From positions 1 through 51,235 of the forward strand of contig JAQTNF010000015.1 in NCBI GenBank assembly GCA_028713995.1: a stretch of DNA of 51,235 bases. Reading direction: 5' to 3'. A program made the translations under genes and the position numbers. The notes beneath the pieces are model-generated. The model saw nothing but the letters and a program-made list of their open reading frames with translations, searched no databases and had not been told where the DNA came from. Shown here one piece after another: positions 26,768 through 35,290 of the stretch. The DNA comes from Deltaproteobacteria bacterium. Its GTDB lineage: Bacteria > Myxococcota_A > Polyangia > JAAYKL01. The stretch's first letter is position 1; each line of letters begins with the position of its first letter.

Positions 26768-27643
26768 ATGACGTCCTCCATCCATGCCCGTTCGAAACCA
26801 TTTCTCGCGGCCCTTGCCATCGCCCTCGCCTCCTGCGACCTCGGCGACCTGCCCGATCTGGGACCGGGCCGGACCGAGGAAGATCCGCTCGAGGCGGTGT
26901 TCATCGACGTTGGACAGGGCGACTCCGCGCTGTTCACGCTGCCCGACGGCGCGGTCGTGCTCGTTGACGGCGGCGACGAGGGCGCGGGCCTGCTCGCCGT
27001 GCTGCCGGTCCTCGACGAGCGCGGGATCGGCGCCATCGATCTGCTCGTGCTCACGCACCCGCACGCGGACCACTGCGGCGGGCTCGACGAGGTGCTGCAG
27101 CGCGTGGCGGTCGATGAGATCTGGGAGAACGGCGAGACCGCGGACACGCCCGCGTACGAGGACTTCGCCGCGGCCAGGGACGCGTCCGGCGCCCGGGTCG
27201 CGCAGCCCAAGGTCGGCGAGAGCCGTGTGTTCGGCGACGTGTCGCTCGAGGTGCTTGCGACCGCGTCGGGCTTTCCCGGGCAGAACAACGACTCCATTGT
27301 CCTTGCGCTGCGCTACGGCGACGTGGGCTTCCTGCTCGCAGGCGACGCCGAGGCCGAGGAGCAGCGCGATCTGCTGTCCGCGCACGGCGGCGATCTCGGT
27401 GCGGACGTGCTCAAGGTCCCGCACCACGGCTCCTCCAACTTCGACCCCGGCTTTCCTCGGGCCGTGTCGCCCCGCTTCGGGGTGATCTCGTGCGGCGCGG
27501 ACAACGAGTACGGCCACCCGACCTCCGAGGCGCTCGCGGCCTACGGATCTCTCGGCGCGACCGTCTGTCGCACCGACGTGCTGGGCGACGTCGCATTTCG
27601 CACCGATGGCGCCGACCTCGAATCGAGCTGCGCGGGTCTTTAA
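26768..27643 (+). CDS. ComEC/Rec2-like metallo-beta-lactamase lipoprotein
   Basis: The 291-residue protein has a lipoprotein signal (ALASC, Cys23) and a metallo-beta-lactamase domain: FIDVGQGDSALF, VLVDGGD, the metal motif THPHADHCGG, LLAGDAEAEEQ and VLKVPHHGSSN. This order matches the soluble MBL domain at the C-terminus of ComEC, the DNA-uptake channel, where it is thought to act as a nuclease. Here it is a free, lipid-anchored protein without the ComEC membrane part. It could be an extracytoplasmic phosphodiesterase or nuclease. The ATG at 26768 is preceded by GAGAGGG only 1 nt away, so translation start is not well supported by spacing. Confidence 0.84.
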   Translation: MTSSIHARSKPFLAALAIALASCDLGDLPDLGPGRTEEDPLEAVFIDVGQGDSALFTLPDGAVVLVDGGDEGAGLLAVLPVLDERGIGAIDLLVLTHPHADHCGGLDEVLQRVAVDEIWENGETADTPAYEDFAAARDASGARVAQPKVGESRVFGDVSLEVLATASGFPGQNNDSIVLALRYGDVGFLLAGDAEAEEQRDLLSAHGGDLGADVLKVPHHGSSNFDPGFPRAVSPRFGVISCGADNEYGHPTSEALAAYGSLGATVCRTDVLGDVAFRTDGADLESSCAGL

Positions 27644-27655
27644 GATTGTCGCGGA

Positions 27656-29185
27656 TCAGTAGATGGCGAGCGGACCGACCTCGGCCTCGACCGCGTCGAG
27701 GATGGCGCGGCTCTTCACCGCTTCGAGCATGGCGTTGTGGTCCGTGTGCAGGGGCCGGTCCTCGTCGAGGTGCGCGACGAACCTGCGCACCGCCGCCCTG
27801 GCCGCGAGCGTGCCCTTGCCCGGCGTGTACTCGCGGAAGTCGAGGGCCTGGGCCGCGGCCATGTACTCGATGCCCAGCACGCCGTTCGCGACCTCGAGGA
27901 TCTGACGCGTCTTGAGCGCGGAGTTCATGCCCATGGACACGAAGTCCTCTTGATCGGCCGCGGCCGGGATGGACTGGATGTAGGCCGGCGCCGAGAGGAT
28001 CTTCTGCTCCACGATCTGCATGTCGGCCGTGTACTGCGACAGCATCATGCCCGAGAACATGCCTGCGCCCTTGGTGAGGAACTCGGGCAGGCCCACGCTG
28101 AGCGCCGGGTTTGTGAGCCGGTTGAGGCGCCGCTCCGACAGGACGCACACCATGGTGATTGCCGCGCCGAGCGTGTCGAGCGGCAGGCTGATGGGCGTTC
28201 CCTGGAAGTTGGCGCCGGTCAGCACGACCTTGTCGTCCGGCAGGAAGATGGGGTTGTCGCCCGCGCCGTTGGCCTCGATCTCGAGCTGCTCGCGGGTCCA
28301 GCGCAGCTGATCGCGCGCCGTGCCGATGACCTGCGGCGTGGAGCGCATGGAGTAGGCGTCCTGCACCTTGGTCTTGGTCTTGCCCATGACCAGGTCGGAC
28401 CCGGCGATGACCTTGCGGATGTTGGCCGCGGACGTGACCGCGCCGCGGAAGCCGCGCAGCTCGTGCAGCCGCGTGTCGTAGGGCTTCATGTTGGCCTTGA
28501 GCGCCTCGAGCGTCATGGCCGCCGCGACCTCGGCCTGCTTGAGCCAGCGCTCCGCGTCCCACACGGCGAGGCACCCCATGCCGTTGATGAGGTTCGAGCC
28601 GTTGATGGCCGAGAGCCCGTCGCGCGCCTTGAGCCCGGGCGGCGTGATGCCGGCCTTGGCGAGGCCTTTGGCCGCCGGGAGCCGCTCGCCGCCGAGGAAC
28701 ACCTCGCCTTCGCCCATCAGGGTGAGCGCGATCTGGCTCATGGGCGCGAGATCGCCGCAGGCCCCCACGGACCCCTTCTCGCACACCACCGGGGTCACGC
28801 CCTTGTTCAGCATGTCCACGTACGTCTGCGAGATCTCGAGGCGGCAACCCGAATAGCCCTGGGCGTGCACGTTGACGCGCAGGAGCATGGCGGCGCGCAC
28901 GTGCTCGACGGGCGCCGGTGCGCCGATGCCCGCCGCGTGGTTGTAGATGAGATAGCGCTGGAACTGGCCGACCTGCTCGTCCGAGAGCACGATCTCGGAG
29001 AACTCGCCGATGCCGGTGTTCACCCCGTACATGATCTCGCGCGCCTCGACGCGCTGATCGAGGAAGGCGCGGCACTTCTTGATACGCGCGATCGCGTCCG
29101 GGTGAAGCTCAACCTTCTCGTTGCCGCGGGCGACGGCGACCACGTTGTCGACCGTGAGCTTCTTGCCTGTGATGGAAAGGGTCAT
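27656..29185 (-). CDS. hutH: Histidine ammonia-lyase family (MIO-type) enzyme with Ala-Cys-Gly cofactor triad
   Basis: The 509-residue protein matches HutH in length and order of motifs. Such enzymes eliminate ammonia from histidine to give urocanate through the self-formed MIO electrophile. The catalytic Tyr53 (IMYGVNTGIG), NGSNLINGM, YSMRSTPQV and GNFQG-type loop (GANFQGTPIS) are present. The MIO triad is normally Ala-Ser-Gly; here it is A142-C143-G144 in GSVGACGDLAP. The substrate-pocket motif is N-H-A-A-G where HALs usually have S-H. Histidine remains the best substrate guess; Tyr/Phe are less likely. AGGAGG lies 6 nt before the ATG, and metK ends 12 nt upstream, so the two are co-transcribed. 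No hutU, hutI or hutG is nearby. Confidence 0.88.
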   Translation of the reverse strand: MTLSITGKKLTVDNVVAVARGNEKVELHPDAIARIKKCRAFLDQRVEAREIMYGVNTGIGEFSEIVLSDEQVGQFQRYLIYNHAAGIGAPAPVEHVRAAMLLRVNVHAQGYSGCRLEISQTYVDMLNKGVTPVVCEKGSVGACGDLAPMSQIALTLMGEGEVFLGGERLPAAKGLAKAGITPPGLKARDGLSAINGSNLINGMGCLAVWDAERWLKQAEVAAAMTLEALKANMKPYDTRLHELRGFRGAVTSAANIRKVIAGSDLVMGKTKTKVQDAYSMRSTPQVIGTARDQLRWTREQLEIEANGAGDNPIFLPDDKVVLTGANFQGTPISLPLDTLGAAITMVCVLSERRLNRLTNPALSVGLPEFLTKGAGMFSGMMLSQYTADMQIVEQKILSAPAYIQSIPAAADQEDFVSMGMNSALKTRQILEVANGVLGIEYMAAAQALDFREYTPGKGTLAARAAVRRFVAHLDEDRPLHTDHNAMLEAVKSRAILDAVEAEVGPLAIY

Positions 29186-29197
29186 AAAGTTCCTCCT

Positions 29198-30361
29198 CTA
29201 GCGCAGGAGGTCGGAGGCCATCTTGGCGGCGCGATCCGTGCGCTCCCAGGTGAAGGTCTTCTCGGTGCGGCCGAAGTGGCCGTAGGCCGCGGTCGCCTTG
29301 TAGATCGGGCGCAGAAGATCGAGCTGCTCGATGATGGCGGCCGGCCGCATGTCGAACTTCTTCTCCACGTATGCGCCGAGCTTTTCATCCGGGATCCTGC
29401 CCGTGCCGAACGTCTGCACCAGCACGGACACGGGCCTTGCCACGCCGATGGCGTACGAGACCTGGATCTGGCAGCGCTCGGCCAGGCCGGCGGCCACGAT
29501 GTTCTTGGCCACGTAGCGCGAGTAGTACGCGGCGGAGCGGTCGACCTTGGACGGGTCCTTGCCCGAGAAGGCTCCGCCGCCGTGGGCGCCCATGCCGCCG
29601 TAAGTGTCGACGATAATCTTGCGGCCGGTGACGCCCGCGTCCGCGTACGGCCCGCCGAGCACGAAGCGGCCCGTGGGGTTCACGAAGATCTTGGTCTTCC
29701 CGTCGTAGAGCTTCCTCGGCAGCGTGGTCGCGATCACGTTCTCGGTGATCCACTCCTGCAGCTCGCGGTGGGTCACGTCGTCCGTGTGCTGGGTGGAGAC
29801 CACGACCGTGTCCACATGCACGGGCCTGCCGTCGCGGTAGCGGATCGTGACCTGGCTCTTGCTGTCGGGTCGGATGAACGGCGCCTTGCCCGCCTTGCGG
29901 ATCTTGGCCAGCGTGCGCATGAGGGCGTTGGCGAGCATGATCGGCAGGGGCATGAGCTCCTTGGTCTCGTTGCACGCGAACCCGAACATCATGCCCTGGT
30001 CGCCGGCGCCTTGGTCCTTGAAGAGCCCCTTGCCCTTGGTCACACCCTGCGAGATGTCCGGCGACTGCTTCTCGATGGCCGTCAACACGGCGCAGGTGTC
30101 GGCGTCGAAGCCCATGGCGGAATCGGTGTAGCCGATTTCGCGGATCGTCTCGCGCACCACCGTGGGCATGTCGACCCAGGTGGACGTGGTGATCTCCCCG
30201 GCGATGACCGCCATGCCGGTCTTCACCATGGTCTCGCAGGCCACGCGAGATCTGGGATCGTCCTTGAGGCAGGCGTCGAGGATCGCGTCCGAGATCTGGT
30301 CGCAGACCTTGTCCGGGTGCCCCTCGGAAACCGATTCCGACGTGAACAGGTGCTCGCTCAT
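29198..30361 (-). CDS. metK: S-adenosylmethionine synthetase
   Basis: MetK makes S-adenosylmethionine from methionine and ATP. The 387-residue protein has the family N-terminus ([20 protein letters not shown]), the ATP-binding [12 protein letters not shown] and the catalytic [20 protein letters not shown]. The C-terminal region [10 protein letters not shown] is also typical. AAGGAG six nt before the ATG at 30361. It heads a pair with the histidine ammonia-lyase gene. A TTGACA hexamer lies about 90 nt upstream. I looked for a SAM or SAH riboswitch in the 121-nt leader and saw no convincing one. Confidence 0.97.
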   Translation of the reverse strand: MSEHLFTSESVSEGHPDKVCDQISDAILDACLKDDPRSRVACETMVKTGMAVIAGEITTSTWVDMPTVVRETIREIGYTDSAMGFDADTCAVLTAIEKQSPDISQGVTKGKGLFKDQGAGDQGMMFGFACNETKELMPLPIMLANALMRTLAKIRKAGKAPFIRPDSKSQVTIRYRDGRPVHVDTVVVSTQHTDDVTHRELQEWITENVIATTLPRKLYDGKTKIFVNPTGRFVLGGPYADAGVTGRKIIVDTYGGMGAHGGGAFSGKDPSKVDRSAAYYSRYVAKNIVAAGLAERCQIQVSYAIGVARPVSVLVQTFGTGRIPDEKLGAYVEKKFDMRPAAIIEQLDLLRPIYKATAAYGHFGRTEKTFTWERTDRAAKMASDLLR

Positions 30362-30451
30362 CTCGCTCTCCTTCCATTCCCGGGCGTGCGCGCCGTGGCG
30401 GCCCGCGGTTCGAAGAACAGGGAATAGTCACCTACGATGCGAAAGGGGGGT

Positions 30452-30457
30452 TGTCAA
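30452..30457 (-). promoter_or_regulatory. Candidate -35 box upstream of metK
   Basis: A perfect TTGACA on the minus strand. The expected -10 position 17 nt downstream reads TAGGTG, a poor match, and GACTAT lies 22 nt away. It is therefore only a partial promoter signal. Confidence 0.3.
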
Positions 30458-30482
30458 CTTCGGGCTCGAAAACCGGGCCGGA

Positions 30483-31766
30483 TCAGACCAGGACGCGTTC
30501 GATGCGGGCGCCGAGCGCGCGCAGGCGTCCGTCGATGTTCTCGTAGCCTCGGTCGATCTGGCGGATGTTGTGGATGACCGACCGTCCCTTGGCCTTGAGC
30601 GCCGCGATGAGCAGGGCCATGCCGGCGCGGATATCCGGGCTCGACAGCTCGGCGCCGAACATGGACGACGGCCCGATGACTACGGCGCGGTGCGGGTCGC
30701 ACAGGATGATCTTGGCGCCCATGGAGATGAGCGCGTCCACGAAGAACAGCCGGCTCTCGAACATCTTCTCGTGGATGACCACCGTGCCCGTGCACTGGGT
30801 GGCCGCGACGAGCGCGATGGACGTGAGATCCGCCGGGAACCCGGGCCACGGGGCGTCGTCTATGATGGGAATGGCGCCGCCCAGGTCGCACTCAATGCGC
30901 AGCTCCTGGCCGGACGGGACCGTGAGCGTGGTGCCCTCGAGCTCGGTGCGCACGCCGAGCCTGCGGAAGGCCATGCGGATCATGCGCATGTTCTGCGGCT
31001 CCACGTCGCGGATGGCGATCTCGCCGCCGGTCACGGCCGCAAGCCCGATGAAGCTGCCGATCTCGATGTGGTCGCTCATGATGCGGTGCTCGCCGCCCTT
31101 GAGCGAGGGCACGCCGTGCACGTGGAGGACATTGCTCCCGACGCCCTCGATGCGCGCGCCCATGGCGTTCAGGAAGCGGCACAACCCCTGCACGTGAGGC
31201 TCGCACGCCGCGTTCCCGATGACCGAGTCGCCCTCGGCCATGGAGGCGGCCATGACCGCGTTCTCCGTGGCCATGACCGACGCCTCGTCGAGGAAGATCT
31301 CGGCGCCCCTGAGCCCGTGCGGCGCGTCGATCTGATAGGAGCGGTTCATGACCACGTTGGCGCCCAGCTCCCGCAGGGCCAGCACGTGCGTGTCGAGCCG
31401 CCTTCGTCCGATGCGGTCGCCCCCCGGCCGCGGCAGGGTGAGGTGCCCGCGCCGCGCGAGGAGCGGGCCCGCGAGCAGGAACGACGCTCGGATCTGCGCG
31501 CACGCCGCCTGATCCGGCTCGTCGTTGCCCACGCTGCGCGGGTCGATCACGAGGTGCCCGTCCGGCGTGCTCTCCACCGTGGCGCCCAGGCTCTGGATGA
31601 CCTGGATCATGGAGTTGATGTCGCCGATGCGCGGCACGTTCTTGAGGACGACCGGGGACGACGCCAGCAGGCTCGCGGCCAGGACCGGCAGGGCTTCGTT
31701 CTTGTTTCCGGCGGGGCGCACCTCTCCGGATAGCGGCACTCCGCCTTCCACGATGAAGCTGGCCAT
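30483..31766 (-). CDS. murA: UDP-N-acetylglucosamine 1-carboxyvinyltransferase with Asp at the fosfomycin-target position
   Basis: MurA transfers enolpyruvate from PEP to UDP-GlcNAc, the first committed step of peptidoglycan synthesis in the cytosol. The 427-residue protein shows [17 protein letters not shown] (Lys22), [19 protein letters not shown] and FESRLFFVD. The catalytic loop reads [11 protein letters not shown]: the Cys that fosfomycin alkylates (C115 in E. coli) is D117 here. Asp variants are active in mycobacteria and chlamydiae and give intrinsic fosfomycin resistance; the same is inferred here. AAGGAG lies 6 nt before the ATG. It is divergent from the Hsp70 gene and is followed by metK after 121 nt. 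Confidence 0.95.
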   Translation of the reverse strand: MASFIVEGGVPLSGEVRPAGNKNEALPVLAASLLASSPVVLKNVPRIGDINSMIQVIQSLGATVESTPDGHLVIDPRSVGNDEPDQAACAQIRASFLLAGPLLARRGHLTLPRPGGDRIGRRRLDTHVLALRELGANVVMNRSYQIDAPHGLRGAEIFLDEASVMATENAVMAASMAEGDSVIGNAACEPHVQGLCRFLNAMGARIEGVGSNVLHVHGVPSLKGGEHRIMSDHIEIGSFIGLAAVTGGEIAIRDVEPQNMRMIRMAFRRLGVRTELEGTTLTVPSGQELRIECDLGGAIPIIDDAPWPGFPADLTSIALVAATQCTGTVVIHEKMFESRLFFVDALISMGAKIILCDPHRAVVIGPSSMFGAELSSPDIRAGMALLIAALKAKGRSVIHNIRQIDRGYENIDGRLRALGARIERVLV

Positions 31767-31917
31767 CCAATGCTCCTTGTCAGCTTCTCTGGACTGAACA
31801 ATCGCACAGGCAACAATCGGGTGACAAGCAAAAAGTGCTTGAAATCAATCGTGATCCCGTGCCCCGTACACGGCAGCCGGAATATTCCAAAACTGCGGTT
31901 CCGCGTGTCACCCGTTC

Positions 31918-31946
31918 TTCACAAAGCCGTGCAACCCCGCTAGGAT
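31918..31946 (+). promoter_or_regulatory. Sigma70-type promoter of the Hsp70-J operon
   Basis: TTCACA (31918-31923) and TAGGAT (31941-31946) with a 17-nt spacer lie about 48 nt before the ATG, which has GGAGGAG upstream. No CIRCE element or sigma32-type promoter is seen, so heat-shock control is not indicated. Confidence 0.55.
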
Positions 31947-31994
31947 GAGCACTCGGCGCCGAGGTTCGCGACCAGAGCGCCAGGCGGAGGAGCC

Positions 31995-34754
31995 ATGGCC
32001 GTTGCGGTGGGCATAGACTTGGGGACGACGAACTCGTGCGTGGCGGTCGTGCAGGCCGGTCGGGCCCGGGTCGTCGAAGATCGCGGGGGACGACGGATCC
32101 AGCCCTCGGTGATTTCCTTCCCGCCCGAGAGGGAGTTCCTCGCCGGCCACGCGGCCAAGGAGCGGCTCGTCAGCGACGCGGCCAACACGATCTTCTCCTT
32201 CAAGCGCCTCATCGGCCGCGACTTCAAGTCCCCGGAGATGGAGCGCGCCATGCGGGAGGTGCCTTACTCCATCGCCCAGGGCCCGGAAGGCATCCCCATC
32301 ATTCGCGCGCGCGGTCGCGAGATCTCCCTGCCCGAGGTGTCGGCCATGATGCTGCGCCACCTGCGCGACATGACGCAGGAGAGCCTCGGCGTCGACATCG
32401 ACCAGGCGGTCATCACGGCTCCGGCCAACTTCAACGACGTGCAGCGCGCGTCCACCAAGGTGGCCGGCCGCATCGCGGGCTACAACGTCATGCGCATCCT
32501 CAACGAGCCGACCGCCGCGGCGCTGGCCTACGGCTTCGGCAACAGGCTTGAGGAGCGCATCGCCATCTACGACTTCGGCGGCGGCACGTTCGACATCACC
32601 ATCGTGGAGCTCCAGGGCGACATCTTCGAGGTGCTCGCCACGGCCGGCGAGACATACCTGGGCGGGGACGACTTCGACGATCGCGTGGCCGAGGAAATGC
32701 GCGTCCAGTTCTTGAAGCAGCACCGTTACGACCTGGCCGAGGATCCGGTGGCCATGCAGCGCGTGCGGCTCGTGGCCGAGAAGATGAAGTGCCAGCTGTC
32801 AAGCCTCGAGGAGGTGCAGGCCACCCTGCGCGAGCTCGCCTACGGCGCGGGCGGCGCGCCCATCGATTTCAGCTTCAACCTGACACGCAAGAAGTTCGAG
32901 CAGCTCGTGGCGCCGCTCGTAGACCGCAGTCTCAAGGTGTGCGAGGACGCGCTCAAGCTGGCCGGCATGGATCGCGCGCGGCTCGACAACCTGGTGCTCG
33001 TCGGCGGAACGACGCGCATGCCGCTCGTGCGCGCGAAGGTCGCGGAGTATTTCGGCGTGAAGCCCCGCACCGAGATCAACCCGGACGAGGTGGTCGCCAT
33101 CGGAGCGGCGATCCACGCGTACTCCCTGACCGGCGAGGAGCTCCCGGATCGCCCGATGGTCTCGGTGCACCCCATGGGTGATCGCGCCGGTCTCGCTTCG
33201 CAGACGCGCAGCTCCAAGATGCCGGGCCGGCTCCCGTCGTCTCCGCCGCCGCCCGTGCCGCCTCCCGTGCCCTCCTCCACCACGGTGGCCGGGGCGCCGG
33301 GGCCGTTCCCGCTCGGGCCGCTGCCGCAGAGGGAGCCGTCCTCGGACGTGCAGAGGACCATCCACGGGCTGCCCTTGCCCACGCGTGGGGAGCGCGGCGA
33401 CGCCACGGCCAAGACCGTGGCGTGGGGTGCGAAGCCGCCGCCCGTGCCGCACCCGATTCCGACCAAGCCGCCGCCGGGCGTCGCGGCCGCGGGGCTGACG
33501 GTTCCCATGGAGCCGCTGCCCGAGGAAACCGGGCTCGACGTGAATTTCGATAACCTTCCGGACGTGCACTCTTCGGAGAAGGACAGGCACGTGGTCTGGG
33601 ATCTTCCGGCGCCCAAGCCCGGTGCCGTCGATCTTCCGGCGCCCAAGCCCGGTGCCGTTGATCTTCCGGCGCCCAAGCCCGGTGCCGTCGACCTCCCTGC
33701 GCCGAAGCCCGGGGCTGCCCATCAGCCCACGCGCGCCGGGGTGGGCGCGCTTCCGCCGATTCCGAACGTGCCCGGGCAGAAGACCTTCGGCGCCGCCCCC
33801 CCACCGCCGCCGCCCATGCCGGCCGAGACGATGACCGAGCCCGAAGCCATGGCATGGCCCGAGATCCAGCCGCCGCCGCAGACCAGGCCCCGGCTGGACG
33901 CCCCTACGGATCTGGAGGACGCCTCGTGGAATGACATTCTCGGAGCCGCGGCGGCCAAAGCCAAGACCCCACCGCCACCGCCTCCTCCGATGTCCTGGCC
34001 GGCCATCTCGCCGGATTTTCAAGAACCCGCGGCGATGGCGCCCGTTCCCGAGCCCGTTTCCGCTCCCGATCCTCCTCCCCTGGCGTGGCCGGGCGGCGAG
34101 CCCGAGACGACCACGCGCGAAGGCCTCGGCGCCGCGCCCGCCTTCCCTTCGTGGGGCGCACCGACGGCCGCCGCGCCCGTGCTTTCGCCGCCGGAATCGG
34201 TGCCGCCGATCTCGGGGTTCGGTTCCCTCGACGCGATCTTCTCCGAGCCGCCGCGCGACGAGGTGGCCGGACGCGGCAAGGTCGGCATCGAACCCGGGAC
34301 GCGGGAGTCATTTTCGGTCTCCATGACCGGAAAACCCAGCACCGCGCTGCTGCTCGACGTCACGCCGCGCGCGCTCGGCGTGGCCACCACCGGCGGCTAC
34401 TGCGACCAGATCATCGAACGCAATGCGGCGATCCCGGTGGAGCAGACGCGCCTGTTCACCACCTCCCACGACGATCAGACCGAGGTGGCGGTGGAGGTGG
34501 TCCAGGGTGAGTCGCGGCGCACCGAGGAGAACACCTCTTTGGGCCGCGTGGTGCTGGCCGGCCTGCGTCCGGCGCCGCGCGGCGACATCAAGATCCGCGT
34601 GACGTTCGAGATCGACACGGACGGCATTCTGGGCGTCTCGGCCAGGAACGAAGAGACCGGTGAGGCGCAGGCCACGCGCATCGTGCTGTCGGGCGGCCTC
34701 GACGACACGCAGGTCGAGGTGCTCGTCAAGAAGTACGCGGCGAAAACGTCATGA
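31995..34754 (+). CDS. DnaK-like Hsp70 with a ~395-residue proline-rich insertion and no lid
   Basis: The 919-residue chaperone-like protein has a full nucleotide-binding domain (residues 1-382): GIDLGTTNSCVAV, ILNEPTAAALAYG, YDFGGGTFDITI and LVLVGGTTRMPLV. Residues about 383-775 are a low-complexity, Pro/Ala/Gly-rich segment with four copies of DLPAPKPGAV and poly-Pro runs. The substrate-binding beta domain then resumes at ALLLDVTPRALGVAT (which includes the conserved interdomain linker) and ends after KIRVTFEIDTDGILGVSA and about 40 more residues. The C-terminal helical lid of canonical DnaK (638 aa) is missing. It is coupled by a 4-nt overlap to a J-domain protein. It is probably a specialised chaperone tethered to a specific process; myxobacteria use an Hsp70 homologue (SglK) for motility and polysaccharide, a possible parallel only. 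Confidence 0.9.
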   Translation: MAVAVGIDLGTTNSCVAVVQAGRARVVEDRGGRRIQPSVISFPPEREFLAGHAAKERLVSDAANTIFSFKRLIGRDFKSPEMERAMREVPYSIAQGPEGIPIIRARGREISLPEVSAMMLRHLRDMTQESLGVDIDQAVITAPANFNDVQRASTKVAGRIAGYNVMRILNEPTAAALAYGFGNRLEERIAIYDFGGGTFDITIVELQGDIFEVLATAGETYLGGDDFDDRVAEEMRVQFLKQHRYDLAEDPVAMQRVRLVAEKMKCQLSSLEEVQATLRELAYGAGGAPIDFSFNLTRKKFEQLVAPLVDRSLKVCEDALKLAGMDRARLDNLVLVGGTTRMPLVRAKVAEYFGVKPRTEINPDEVVAIGAAIHAYSLTGEELPDRPMVSVHPMGDRAGLASQTRSSKMPGRLPSSPPPPVPPPVPSSTTVAGAPGPFPLGPLPQREPSSDVQRTIHGLPLPTRGERGDATAKTVAWGAKPPPVPHPIPTKPPPGVAAAGLTVPMEPLPEETGLDVNFDNLPDVHSSEKDRHVVWDLPAPKPGAVDLPAPKPGAVDLPAPKPGAVDLPAPKPGAAHQPTRAGVGALPPIPNVPGQKTFGAAPPPPPPMPAETMTEPEAMAWPEIQPPPQTRPRLDAPTDLEDASWNDILGAAAAKAKTPPPPPPPMSWPAISPDFQEPAAMAPVPEPVSAPDPPPLAWPGGEPETTTREGLGAAPAFPSWGAPTAAAPVLSPPESVPPISGFGSLDAIFSEPPRDEVAGRGKVGIEPGTRESFSVSMTGKPSTALLLDVTPRALGVATTGGYCDQIIERNAAIPVEQTRLFTTSHDDQTEVAVEVVQGESRRTEENTSLGRVVLAGLRPAPRGDIKIRVTFEIDTDGILGVSARNEETGEAQATRIVLSGGLDDTQVEVLVKKYAAKTS
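33600..33719 (+). repeat. Four tandem 30-nt units in the Hsp70 linker
   Basis: Units begin gatcttccggcgcccaag and encode DLPAPKPGAV. The first three are nearly identical; the fourth has diverged (APKPGAA). Unit length is a multiple of three, so copy-number change would lengthen or shorten the linker in frame. Confidence 0.9.
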
Positions 34755-35278
34755 GCGCGAGAGACCCCGGCTTCGACTCCTATGTCATGAAGATTTCCGC
34801 GGTGCTGGATCGCCTGGACTACTATCGCCTGCTCGGGCTCGGCGAGTCGGCCAAGCTCGCGGACGTCAAGAAGGCGTTCTACTCCATCGCGGAGAAGTTC
34901 CACCCCGATCGCAACCGCGACGCCTCGAAGGAAGTGCAGGCGGCGGTCTACGCCATCTTCAAGCGCATCAACGAGGCCTACCGCGTCCTGTGTGATCCGC
35001 AGCGGAGGGCCGCGTACGACGCCTCGCTGAAGCAGGGCAACATGCGTCTCGACCAGGAGGCCCGCAAGACCGCGATCCCCAAGACGCCCGAGGACACCAT
35101 CTCCTCGCGCGAGGCCCGCCAGTTTTACAGGCAGGCCGCCGAGGCGTTGCAGAAGGGCAACCTGATGCAGGCCGAGCTGCACATCAAGGTGGCGGCGAGC
35201 CGCGAGCCCGGCAGCGCGGCCATCAAGCAGCTGGAGGCGCGCATCCGGGCCGAGAAGGCGTCCAAGAAGAAGGCATAG
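34751..35278 (+). CDS. J-domain co-chaperone with C-terminal helical (TPR-like) region
   Basis: The 175-residue protein has a J-domain at about residues 20-95: DYYRLLGLGESAKLADVKKA, the essential HPD in KFHPDRN, and INEAYRVLCDPQRRAAYD. J-domains stimulate the ATPase of a partner Hsp70, clearly the one encoded just upstream (4-nt ATGA overlap). A linker leads to a C-terminal helical hairpin (EARQFYRQAAEALQKGNLMQAELHIK, positions about 119-144) resembling a TPR, which may bind clients. It lacks the G/F region, zinc finger and C-terminal domains of DnaJ, so it is a class C type J protein. It is cytosolic. Confidence 0.9.
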   Translation: MSARDPGFDSYVMKISAVLDRLDYYRLLGLGESAKLADVKKAFYSIAEKFHPDRNRDASKEVQAAVYAIFKRINEAYRVLCDPQRRAAYDASLKQGNMRLDQEARKTAIPKTPEDTISSREARQFYRQAAEALQKGNLMQAELHIKVAASREPGSAAIKQLEARIRAEKASKKKA

Positions 35279-35290
35279 CCCTCCCGTCCT

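Noticed and set aside
30362-30482. SAM or SAH riboswitch upstream of metK
   Set aside because: I could not fold the 121-nt leader into any known SAM/SAH riboswitch core. A covariance-model scan would settle it.
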